From positions 124,001-188,000 of the forward strand of contig NZ_VIWT01000005.1 of the NCBI RefSeq assembly GCF_007829815.1: a stretch of DNA of 64,000 nucleotides. The letters run 5' to 3'. Of the stretch, positions 32,097-39,448 are shown in pieces. This DNA comes from Kitasatospora viridis (lineage in GTDB: Bacteria > Actinomycetota > Actinomycetes > Streptomycetales > Streptomycetaceae). The notes beneath the pieces are model-generated. The model was not told where the DNA came from. It made no database searches and saw only the letters and a list, made by a program, of their open reading frames with translations. The position numbers were made by a program, and so were the translations under genes. Position 1 is the stretch's first letter; each line of letters opens with the position of its first letter.

Positions 32097-34181
32097 TCAC
32101 TCCTTCGCGAGCTTGGCCGCCACCGCCGGCGGCACCGGCTCGTAGCGCAGCGGGGTGCGGGTGAAGGAGCCCGTGCCGTGGGTCAGCGCGCGCAGGTCGA
32201 CCGCGTACCGGGTCAGCTCCAGCTCGGGCACCTCCGCCCGCAGCAGGCTGCGGCCCGGTCCGGCCGGCTCGGTGCCCAGCACCCGCGCCCGACGGACCGA
32301 CAGGTCGCTGAAGACCGCGCCCTGGTACTCGTCCGCCACCAGCACCCCCACCTCGGCCACCGGCTCCAGCAGCCGCAGCCGGGCCTGCGCCGCGGCGTCC
32401 CGCAGGGCCAGCGCCGCGGCCGACTGGAAGGCCGCGTCGGAGGAGTCCACCGAGTGGGCCTTGCCGTCCACCAGGGTGACCCGGACGTCCACCAGCGGGC
32501 GCCCGCCGCCCACCCCCTGCTCCAACTGCGCCCGCACCCCCTTCTCCACCGAGGGCACGAAGTGCCGCGGCACCGCGCCGCCCACCACCTTGTCCACGAA
32601 CTCGACGCCGGCGCCGCCCGGCAGCGGCTCCACCAGCAGCTCGCAGATCGCGTACTGGCCGTGCCCGCCGGACTGCTTGACCAGTCGGCCGTGCCCGGTG
32701 GCCGGCCCGCCGAAGGTCTCCCGCAGCGCCACCCGGTACGGCACCTGGTCCACCTGCACGCCGTGCTGCCCGGCCAACTGCTCCAGCACCACGCCCGCGT
32801 GCGCCTCGCCGGTGCACCAGAGCACCAGCTGGCCGGTGTCCGGGTTCTGCTCCAGCCGCACCGTCGGGTCCTGGGCGGTCAGCCGGGTCAGGCCCTGGGA
32901 CAGCTTGTCCTCGTCGCTGCGGCTGCGGGCCTCGATCGCCACCGGCAGCAGCGGCTCGGGCAGCTGCCAGGGCGTCAGGACCGTCGCGCCGTCCGGCTCC
33001 GCCAGGGTGTCGCCGACCCGGGCCGAGGTCAGCTTGCCGACACAGACCAGGTCACCCGCGAGGGCCTGGTCCACCGGGCGCTGCTGCTTGCCGAACGGGC
33101 TGGTCAGCGCGGCCGAGCGCTCCTCGGCGACGACACCGTCGGCACCGGCCGCGCGCAGCACCCGGTCGGGCTGCAGGGTGCCGCTGAAGACCCGGACCAG
33201 GCTCAGCCGGCCGACGTACGGATCCCCGGTGTTCTGCACCACCTGGGCGACCAGCGGGCCGGCCGGGTCGCCGGCCGGGGCGGTCAGCGGCTCTGTGCCG
33301 TTCAGGGATTCCGGGACCGGGCGGTCCGGCGGGGCCGGGAAGGCGGAGACGATCAGGTCCAGCAGGTCCACCGCGCCGGTGCCGTCCTCGGTCAGCGGCA
33401 GCACCGGGTGGATCGCGTCGTGCAGCACCGCGCCGCGCAGGCCGCGGGTCAGCGCGCCCTGGTCCAGCTCCTCGCCGCCCAGGTAGCGCTCCAGCAGCTC
33501 GTCGTCCTCGCCGGCGATCGCCTCCACCAGCCGCTCCCGGGCCGGGCCGGTCGGCGGCAGCGGCTCGGCCCGGCCGTGCGTCTCGCCGGAGATCAGCTCG
33601 ACCGTGCCGCGCACCCGGCCCTCGCTGCGCACCGGCAGGTCCAGCGGCTGCACGGCGTCCGCCCGGCCGTCGGCGAAGGCCTGCTGACAGACCGCCAGCA
33701 CCTCGTCGAAGTCGGCCCGGGCCGCGTCCATGTGGGTGACGGCGATGACCCGGGGCAGGCCCGCGTCGGCGCACTCCTGCCAGAGCGCCAGCACGGGCCC
33801 GGTCACCGGGTCGGTCGCCGAGACCACGAAGACGGCGGCGTCGGCGGCCCGCAACCCGGCCCGCAGCTCGCCCAGGAAGTCGGCGTGGCCCGGTGGGTCG
33901 ATCAGGTTGATCTTGACGCCCTGCCACTCCAGCGGAACCAGCGAGAGCCGCACCGAGTGCTGGCGGCGCTGCTCGATCTCCTCGTGGTCGGAGACGGTGC
34001 TGCCGTCGGCGACCCGGCCGGCCCGGGTCAGCGCGCCCGCCGCCAGGGCCAGCGACTCGGTCAGCGTGGTCTTGCCCGAGCCGCTCACCCCGACCAGCAC
34101 CACGTTGCGCAGGTGCTGGGGATCCGCCACGGCCGGGGCCCGGCCGGCGGCCCCCTGGTGGGCGGCGGCTCGCTCGGACAT
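32097..34181 (-). CDS. EF-G-like translational GTPase (EF-G2/FusA2 type)
   Basis: 694 aa, EF-G length with domains G, II, III, IV and V. The GTPase motifs depart from EF-G: P-loop GVSGSGKT (31-38) instead of AHVDHGKT, G3 DPPGH (95-99) instead of DTPGH, and G4 THMD (149-152) instead of NKMD. Switch I (STVSDHEEIEQRRQHSVRLS) is recognisable. This matches mycobacterial FusA2-type paralogues, whose role is not settled; it is not the housekeeping fusA, which would sit with rpsL/rpsG/tuf. ATG 34181 behind GAGGAG; upstream in-frame codons are just the GGTGCT microsatellite. Confidence 0.88.
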   Translation of the reverse strand: MSERAAAHQGAAGRAPAVADPQHLRNVVLVGVSGSGKTTLTESLALAAGALTRAGRVADGSTVSDHEEIEQRRQHSVRLSLVPLEWQGVKINLIDPPGHADFLGELRAGLRAADAAVFVVSATDPVTGPVLALWQECADAGLPRVIAVTHMDAARADFDEVLAVCQQAFADGRADAVQPLDLPVRSEGRVRGTVELISGETHGRAEPLPPTGPARERLVEAIAGEDDELLERYLGGEELDQGALTRGLRGAVLHDAIHPVLPLTEDGTGAVDLLDLIVSAFPAPPDRPVPESLNGTEPLTAPAGDPAGPLVAQVVQNTGDPYVGRLSLVRVFSGTLQPDRVLRAAGADGVVAEERSAALTSPFGKQQRPVDQALAGDLVCVGKLTSARVGDTLAEPDGATVLTPWQLPEPLLPVAIEARSRSDEDKLSQGLTRLTAQDPTVRLEQNPDTGQLVLWCTGEAHAGVVLEQLAGQHGVQVDQVPYRVALRETFGGPATGHGRLVKQSGGHGQYAICELLVEPLPGGAGVEFVDKVVGGAVPRHFVPSVEKGVRAQLEQGVGGGRPLVDVRVTLVDGKAHSVDSSDAAFQSAAALALRDAAAQARLRLLEPVAEVGVLVADEYQGAVFSDLSVRRARVLGTEPAGPGRSLLRAEVPELELTRYAVDLRALTHGTGSFTRTPLRYEPVPPAVAAKLAKE

Positions 34182-34240
34182 CGCGGATCTCCTCGGGTGT
34201 GCTGGGCTGACGGGGCGTCGGGTGCTGGATGCTGGGCTCG

Positions 34241-34273
34241 GGTGCTGGTGCTGGTGCTGGTGCTGGTGCTGGT
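34241..34273 (+). repeat. 6-bp microsatellite upstream of the EF-G-like gene
   Basis: ggtgct is repeated five times perfectly plus a half unit, 60-90 nt before the EF-G-like start. The rest of 34182-34370 contains no gene. Confidence 0.9.
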
Positions 34274-34370
34274 TCGAGCTTGGCACCGGGGGCGGCGGCG
34301 GGCCATCGGGGTGGGGCGTCCGGGGGCACGTGGCTGGTGGACCGTCAGTTGAGGAGCCGTCAGTGGCGGT

Positions 34371-35852
34371 TTACCCCTGCCGCCGGGCCCCGGCCAGCGC
34401 GACGGCGGCGAGCAGGGCCAGCGCGGTGGCCGTGATCAGCGCCCACCAGGCGTGCCGGAAGGCGTCGAGCGCCTGGGCGGCCGAGTGCGGGGTGCCGAGC
34501 AGGCTGACCACGACCGCCACGCCCACCACCGAGCCGACCTGACGGCCCATCGTGGTGACCGCCGAGCCGGTGGCGAACCGGGTCGGCGGCAGCGCCGTGG
34601 CGGCGGCACCGATCAGCGTGGGCAGGGCCAGGCCGACACCGACGCCGGTGAGCAGCATGCCGGGCAGCAGCTCGGCGGCGTAGCCGGGCGCGGTGCCGAT
34701 CGCCGCCACCCACCAGCCGAGGCCGGCGCCGAAGGCCAGCAGCCCGAGCGCGGCCAACCACCCGGCGCCGAACCGGCGCAGCAGCGGGGCGGCGGTCAGC
34801 GTGATCGGCGGCACCAGCAGCGGGCCGGGCGCCACCGCGAGGCCGGTGCGCAGCGCCGAGTAGCCCCACACCTGCTGGCACCAGAGCACCGAGGTGAGCA
34901 GCATCCCGGCGAAGGCCACGGTGAAGAGCAGCGCGGTGGCGTTGGCCGCGGCGAAGACCGGCACCCGCAGCAGCGGCAGCTCGACCACCGGCGCGCGGTG
35001 GCGGGCCGAGCGCCACAGGAAGCCGGCCACCAGGGCGGCGGCGCCGGCCAGGCTGCCGAGCACCCGGGCCGAGGCCCAGCCCCAGTTGTCGGAACGCACC
35101 AGGCCGACGGCGAGCAGGCCGATCGCGGCGGTCAGCAGCAGCGCGCCGAGCAGGTCGGGCCAGGGCTCCTCGGCCCGCCCGCGCAGCCGGGGCAGCACCC
35201 GTCGGCCGGCCACCAGTCCGGCCGCGCCGACCGGCAGGTTGACCAGGAACACCCAGCGCCAGTCGGCCTCGACCAGCAGGCCGCCGAGCACCGGGCCGAG
35301 CCCCGCCGCGATGCCGCCGATCGACGCCCAGGCGCGCACCGCGCCCGTGCGGCGTTCGGGGGCGGTGGCGTCCAGCAGCAGGGCGAGCGAGGTGGGCATC
35401 AACAGGGCGGCCCCGAGGGCCTGCAGCAGCCGGGCGCCGACCAGCCAGCCGACGCCGGGCGCCAGCGCGCAGAGCGCGGAGGAGCCGGTGAACAGCGCCA
35501 GGCCGGCCAGGAAGCCGGTCCGGTGGCCGAGCCGGTCGGCGAGCCGTCCGGCCGGGACCAGCAGGGCGGCGAAGACGATGGCGTAGCCGTTCAGCACCCA
35601 GGAGAGGGCGGACAGGGTGCTGCCCCGGAAGTGCTGGTTCATCGCCGGCAGCGCGACGTTGACGATGAAGAGGTCGAGGTTGGCGACGAAGACTGCGGTG
35701 GCGACGACCAGCAGCACGGAGCGCGGGGTGCCGGGGGTGGGGGGAGTGGTGCCGGGGGTGGGGGTGCTTTGGGTGGTGGGGGTGCTGGAGCTGTCGGCAG
35801 AGGGCCGGACCGGTGGGTCGGCTATAGGGTTTGATTCTCCAACTGAGTGCAT
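34371..35852 (-). CDS. MFS transporter, DHA2/EmrB-type drug exporter
   Basis: 493 aa, about 14 membrane helices. Pro/Thr-rich cytoplasmic N-terminus of 40 residues, then FVANLDLFIVNVALPAM (helix 1 with the D1 motif), GRLADRLGHR (motif A), GGIAAGLGPVLGGLLVE (antiporter motif C) and WRWVFLVNLPVG. Proton-driven export of drugs or hydrophobic compounds. The ATG is 6 nt after TAGCGT, so leaderless. A palindrome lies between its -35 and -10. No regulator gene is adjacent. Confidence 0.9.
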   Translation of the reverse strand: MHSVGESNPIADPPVRPSADSSSTPTTQSTPTPGTTPPTPGTPRSVLLVVATAVFVANLDLFIVNVALPAMNQHFRGSTLSALSWVLNGYAIVFAALLVPAGRLADRLGHRTGFLAGLALFTGSSALCALAPGVGWLVGARLLQALGAALLMPTSLALLLDATAPERRTGAVRAWASIGGIAAGLGPVLGGLLVEADWRWVFLVNLPVGAAGLVAGRRVLPRLRGRAEEPWPDLLGALLLTAAIGLLAVGLVRSDNWGWASARVLGSLAGAAALVAGFLWRSARHRAPVVELPLLRVPVFAAANATALLFTVAFAGMLLTSVLWCQQVWGYSALRTGLAVAPGPLLVPPITLTAAPLLRRFGAGWLAALGLLAFGAGLGWWVAAIGTAPGYAAELLPGMLLTGVGVGLALPTLIGAAATALPPTRFATGSAVTTMGRQVGSVVGVAVVVSLLGTPHSAAQALDAFRHAWWALITATALALLAAVALAGARRQG

Positions 35853-35858
35853 GGCCGC

Positions 35859-35894
35859 ACGCTAGCGGGAGTGGGTTTGGAATCGCAACCCACT
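35859..35894 (-). promoter_or_regulatory. MFS promoter with embedded palindromic operator
   Basis: On the minus strand TTGCGA (35888-35883) and TAGCGT (35864-35859) are 18 nt apart, a good sigma-70-type promoter. Between and over the -35, AGTGGGTT (35870-35877) and AACCCACT (35887-35894) form a perfect 8-bp inverted repeat with a 9-nt spacer, placed to block RNA polymerase. Confidence 0.7.
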
Positions 35895-36123
35895 GGCGGC
35901 GGACGCTCGGGGGGATGGGCCGGAGAAGGCCTGATCGTGGGTTCGGATGCGGCCGGCGGGCCGGATTCACCCCAAGGGGTGATTGCCGGGGTGCCCCATC
36001 TGGCGAAATCATGGAACCGGCCGTATACGCAGCAGGACCGATGGCTGCACTGCAGCACGAATGGGGGCAGCCGATGGGAGCTGGGCGGCGGGGGCGCAGG
36101 CAGCGCGGGGCGGTGGTGGTCGG

Positions 36124-36432
36124 ATGACCATCCGTGAGACGACCGGCGCGGCCGGGGTGTTCGGAGTTCTCGGCGCACCAGGCGTGCCAGGGGTGACCGG
36201 CGAGGTCGGCGCAACTGGTGTGCCCAGTGGGACTGGTGCGACCCGCATGACCTGTCTGACCAGTGTGACTGGTGCGACCGGCCCGTCCGACGTGACCGCG
36301 GGGATCGCGGTCCCAGTGCGTTACGGGCTGCGCGAGCGGCGCGCCGTCGCCGCCGGGCGCGGCCGCCGTGCCGTCCGCGGCGCCGTCCGCGAGAAACCCG
36401 GCCGGGGCCGGTCCGCCGGGGCGGGCGTCTAG
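36124..36432 (+). CDS. Gly/Thr/Val-rich hypothetical protein upstream of PqqD-like gene
   Basis: 102 aa. The first 60 residues are collagen-like in spacing (GVLGAPGVPGVTGEVGATG, then GATGPSD), the rest is Arg-rich (LRERRAVAAGRGRRAVRG). It ends TAG 3 nt before the PqqD-like ATG, so the two could be coupled. G/C bias at third positions is weaker in its first half than in normal genes here, and there is an internal 36-nt direct repeat. It may be a real low-complexity protein, a RiPP-like precursor, or non-coding; no family is recognised. Confidence 0.35.
   Translation: MTIRETTGAAGVFGVLGAPGVPGVTGEVGATGVPSGTGATRMTCLTSVTGATGPSDVTAGIAVPVRYGLRERRAVAAGRGRRAVRGAVREKPGRGRSAGAGV
36225..36279 (+). repeat. 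direct repeat, 19-nt copies 36 nt apart
   Basis: CAGTGgGACTGGTGCGACC at 36225-36243 recurs as CAGTGtGACTGGTGCGACC at 36261-36279. Confidence 0.8.
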
Positions 36433-36435
36433 GCC

Positions 36436-36774
36436 ATGGGCGGAGCCTGGGGGACCGCGGACGGTCCCTGGGTCGGCCGTGGTTCCCCGGCCCACCCGAT
36501 CGGCTGGCGGCTGCGCACCGGCGTCCGACTCACCGAGGACGGGGCGTGCGACCCGCCCGTGCTGCTCCATCCCGAGGGCGTGCTGCTGTTGAACGAGCGG
36601 TCCGCCGCCGTGCTGCGGCTCTGCGACGGCTCCCGGGGCGCCGGCGCGATCACGGCGGCGCTGAGCGCGGAGTTCGCCGAGGTGGCCGCCGAGCAGGTGC
36701 TCGCCTTCCTCGCCGGGATAGCCGAACAGGGGCTGATCGAGGGCGTCTGCCTGGGCGAGCGGGGCGGTGGCTGA
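36436..36774 (+). CDS. PqqD-like peptide-chaperone (RRE) protein, orphan
   Basis: 112 aa. After a Gly/Pro/Trp-rich 25-residue start, WRLRTGVRLTEDGA, VLLHPEGVLLLNERSAAVLRLCDGSR and AITAALSAEFAEV give the PqqD/RiPP-recognition-element winged-helix pattern. PqqD presents a precursor peptide to a radical SAM enzyme in PQQ and mycofactocin-type pathways. No radical SAM gene, pqqA, pqqB, pqqC or pqqE is within this window, so its partner is unknown. Start could also be one of the later codons, since only residues 25-112 match the family. Confidence 0.75.
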   Translation: MGGAWGTADGPWVGRGSPAHPIGWRLRTGVRLTEDGACDPPVLLHPEGVLLLNERSAAVLRLCDGSRGAGAITAALSAEFAEVAAEQVLAFLAGIAEQGLIEGVCLGERGGG

Positions 36775-36819
36775 GTCGCCCGTGGTGGCGTTCGCAGATG
36801 ACGGTCCGTCAGCTGACCG

Positions 36820-37140
36820 TCACTCGGTTCCACCGCTCGCGGCGCTCCGCCGCATCCGCAGCAGCGCCCGCCCGCCGGCCAGGTCGATCCCGTGCCGGGC
36901 CGGCGCGCCGTCGTGCTCGTCCTCCCGCAGCACCAGTTCGACCTGCCGCTGCTCCAGCTGGATCCGCTTGCCGGGGTAGAGCAGTGCGTGCAGTTCCTCG
37001 GTGGCGCCCGCTGCCGCTCCGCGCTCCGCCGCCGGCCGCGCGCGGGCCAGCACCCGCCGGGCCAGGCCAGCGAGCAGGGCGAACGCCGTGACCAGGGCCG
37101 GGATCAGCAGGCCGCCCACGGTGCCGAAGAGCATGCTCAT
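36820..37140 (-). CDS. small single-helix membrane protein, DUF6191-like
   Basis: 106 aa from ATG 37140 (MSMLFGTVGGLLIPALV). One N-terminal membrane helix (residues 4-26), a basic segment, then a conserved soluble tail: ELHALLYPGKRIQLEQRQVELVLREDEHDGAPARHGIDLAGG. I recall this tail as DUF6191 of streptomycetes; role unknown. It converges on the PqqD-like gene with 45 nt between stops. Confidence 0.75.
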   Translation of the reverse strand: MSMLFGTVGGLLIPALVTAFALLAGLARRVLARARPAAERGAAAGATEELHALLYPGKRIQLEQRQVELVLREDEHDGAPARHGIDLAGGRALLRMRRSAASGGTE

Positions 37141-37264
37141 GGCCCGGACAACGTCTGTGCGGTGCCGCCGAGTTCCCGGCAAGGGCGGTCAACGGCGCAC
37201 CGGCAGCGCCCGGTTCGGCGGGTGCGCCCGTCCGAAGGAGTGGTCACCGCCCGGACCGGGCACC

Positions 37265-37927
37265 ATGACAGACGTGAGCAACGACCTGTTCGCCGCAGGT
37301 GACACGGCCATTCGCCGCGATGTGCACATGGGGCGGGTGTGGACGGCGATGCCGCAACGCGTCCTCGACGACACCGGCGCCGTGCTGACCCTCGCCTACT
37401 GGCCGGGCATCGTCGGCCTCGCCCCCATCACCTGGATCGCCGCCCACCGCACCGGCGACAACGCCATGCGGGCCCGCGGCCTGACCGATCTCGCGGGCGG
37501 GCGCTGGCAGTTGGCGCCCTACTACTGGGAGCACACCGAGCTCCTCTCGTACTTCCTGACCGGCGAGCACTTCAGCGTGCACTGCTTCCAGTCCGCCGGC
37601 ACGCACCAACCCCTGCGCTGGTACGTCAACTTCGAGCTCCCGTTCGTCCGCCGCCGGGGCCTGGGCATCGACACCCTCGACCTCTGCCTGGACCTGCTGG
37701 CCACCCCCGACCTGGGATCCTGGTGGTGGAAGGACGAGCAGGAGTACGCCCAGGTCCGCCGCCTCGGCATGGTCGACGACGCGCTGGACCGCCAGGTCGC
37801 CACCGCCCGCTCCCGCGCCCTGGCCCTGCTGGAGGACCGCGCCGGCCCGTTCGCCCGGGGCTGGCCCCGCTGGTCGCCCGACCCCGACTGGCCCCTCCCG
37901 GAACTCCCCGCCGACACGCGCTGGTGA
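37265..37927 (+). CDS. DUF402 (FomD-like) protein
   Basis: 220 aa. The DUF402 beta-barrel core is seen: VLTLAYWPGIVG, then LSYFLTGEHFSVHCFQSAG, LRWYVNFELPFVRRRGLGIDTLDLCLDLLATPDL and WWWKDEQEYAQVRRLGMVDD with the metal-binding Asp/Glu pattern of FomD. FomD hydrolyses a cytidylylated intermediate in fosfomycin biosynthesis; most DUF402 proteins act on unknown nucleotide diphosphate-type substrates. ATG 37265 is the first start with family similarity. Just after its stop a decayed gene on the other strand begins. Confidence 0.85.
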   Translation: MTDVSNDLFAAGDTAIRRDVHMGRVWTAMPQRVLDDTGAVLTLAYWPGIVGLAPITWIAAHRTGDNAMRARGLTDLAGGRWQLAPYYWEHTELLSYFLTGEHFSVHCFQSAGTHQPLRWYVNFELPFVRRRGLGIDTLDLCLDLLATPDLGSWWWKDEQEYAQVRRLGMVDDALDRQVATARSRALALLEDRAGPFARGWPRWSPDPDWPLPELPADTRW

Positions 37928-37928
37928 G

Positions 37929-38170
37929 GGCGCGCCGCCACGGCGGCCTCCAGCACGTGGTGCGCGCCCAGCGCGTTGACCTCCAGCAGCTGCGGCAGCG
38001 GCGCCTCGTCGGCGATCCCGCCGAGGTGCAGCACCGCGTCCACCCCGGCCAGCGCCGCCTCGACCGCGCCCTGGCCCCGGAGGTCGGCGAGCCTGACCTC
38101 CTCCTCGGGCGCCTCGGCCGCCGTCGGCGCCCGGTCGACCAGCACAAGTCGCTCGCGCCGTTGTCCGACG
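37929..38170 (-). pseudogene. remnant of an NAD-dependent uronate dehydrogenase/epimerase-like gene
   Basis: About 75 codons on the minus strand read RERLVLVDRAP, GVDAVLHLGGIADEAPLPQLLEVNALGAHHVLEAAVAA. This is the second strand to fourth helix of an extended SDR of uronate dehydrogenase type. The N-terminal GxxGxxG nucleotide motif is missing (YihY ends there, at 38176) and everything after the HVLEAA helix is missing (the DUF402 gene ends there). It is truncated at both ends, so it cannot be functional. Confidence 0.75.
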
Positions 38171-38175
38171 GTACG

Positions 38176-39105
38176 TCAACTCTCGTGCCCACGACGGTGG
38201 GCCCACTGCTCGCGGGCCGTGGCCCACTTCAACCGGGCCTGGGCCAGCACCTTCTGCCACTGCCGGCGCACCTCGTCGTCGGCCGGTCGCTCGCCGCGGC
38301 CGATCCGGTCCAGCTCGTCGCGCACCTCGCGGCCCGCGGCGGCGGCGGCGACCAGCACCAGCATCATCCCGAACAGCGCCGTGAGCAGGGCGAAGACGGC
38401 GCCGATCGCGCCGTACCGGTTGGCGGAGGAGTCGAAGACCCGGGGCAGGTACACGCTGGTGGCGACGGAGTAGCCGGCCTCGGCGACCGCGCCGATGGCG
38501 GCGAACGGCAGCAGCTGCGCCAGGCCGGTCCGCTTCGCGGTGAGCGTCCGGCCGCTCCAGAGCAGGAACAGGCAGGAGAGCGGGGCCTGCACCGTCGCCG
38601 CCAGCAGCCCCAACGGCCCGGCGCCGAGCAGCGCGAAGACCCAGCTGCTCAGCGCCAGGTAGCCGACCAGCACGAGGGCCCAGCGCAGCCCGTTGAGCGT
38701 GTTGCGCACGCTGAGCGGGGGCAGCTCCCAGGCCTGTTCGTAGAGCCGCTGCACCGCGCGGGAGAAGCTCAGCACCGAGACGAGCAGGAAGACGACGCCG
38801 AACACGCCCACCCCGGCGGTGGTGTCCGCGTCGGGGGAGAAGACGTAGCTGACGGCCTGCGCGCCGCCGCCGGTCAGGTGGTAGCGGTGGATGATCCGCT
38901 GGGCGGTGTCGGGGAAGCCGAAGTGCTTCAGCAGGACGCCCGCGATGAGCGAGAGCGGGACCACCGCCGACAGGGCGCTGGAGGCCAGCGCCATCGAACG
39001 GTCGAAGCCGACCAGCCGCTGGAAGCGGTTGACCACCCGCAGTGCGAAGGCGGGCCGTAACCAGAAGGTCAGGGCCCTGACGATGCGTTCCTTGTTGATG
39101 CCCAC
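38176..39105 (-). CDS. YihY/BrkB family membrane protein
   Basis: 309 aa, about 6 membrane helices. FDRSMALASSALSAVVPLSLIAGVLL, FGVVFLLVSVLSFSRAVQRLYEQAWEL, and GAIGAVFALLTALFGMMLVLVAAAAAGREV fit the YihY/virulence factor BrkB family (misnamed ribonuclease BN); function unknown. Its C-terminal tail is charged. The GTG start at 39105 lies inside the first unit of a 15-bp minisatellite; a 14-bp second unit puts the rest of the repeat out of frame, so the true start is uncertain. Confidence 0.85.
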   Translation of the reverse strand: MGINKERIVRALTFWLRPAFALRVVNRFQRLVGFDRSMALASSALSAVVPLSLIAGVLLKHFGFPDTAQRIIHRYHLTGGGAQAVSYVFSPDADTTAGVGVFGVVFLLVSVLSFSRAVQRLYEQAWELPPLSVRNTLNGLRWALVLVGYLALSSWVFALLGAGPLGLLAATVQAPLSCLFLLWSGRTLTAKRTGLAQLLPFAAIGAVAEAGYSVATSVYLPRVFDSSANRYGAIGAVFALLTALFGMMLVLVAAAAAGREVRDELDRIGRGERPADDEVRRQWQKVLAQARLKWATAREQWAHRRGHES

Positions 39106-39219
39106 GGTCCTGTTGCCCACGTGTCGATTCCCACGGTCCTGACGCCCACGGTCCTGACGCCTGCAGTCCTGACGCCCACGGTGTCGATGCCTACGGTGTC
39201 GATGCCTACGGTCCCGGTC
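39101..39219. repeat. 15-bp minisatellite at the YihY start, 8 units
   Basis: Units such as cccacggtcctgacg (two exact copies at 39130-39159) and cctacggtgtcgatg run head to tail; the second unit (39116-39129) is 14 bp. Read on the minus strand in the YihY frame of unit 1, most units would encode TVGID/TVGVR pentapeptides, but the 14-bp unit shifts the frame. The remaining 39220-39448 has no gene. Confidence 0.9.
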
Positions 39220-39448
39220 CTCCGAGGTCGCGCGTCCGCCCTGGTCCAGCCCCCGCGAGCATAGGCGCGGCGGGCCCGGAACCGGCGGACCGGCGCCGCG
39301 CCCGGCCTGCCGCGCGCTCCGGGCCGGCCACGGCAGGGGTGTGTCTGGACCCACCCCGACCGGGCAGCTGGACGCAGTGTCAGCGGGCCCGCGAACCGGG
39401 ATCGTCGATGGTGACGGCGAACGGCGAACACCCGGAAGGGGCGGACCC

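Noticed and set aside
39341..39448. Upstream start for the CPBP protease
   Set aside because: Adds 36 residues without family similarity; ATG 39449 has the ribosome-binding site.
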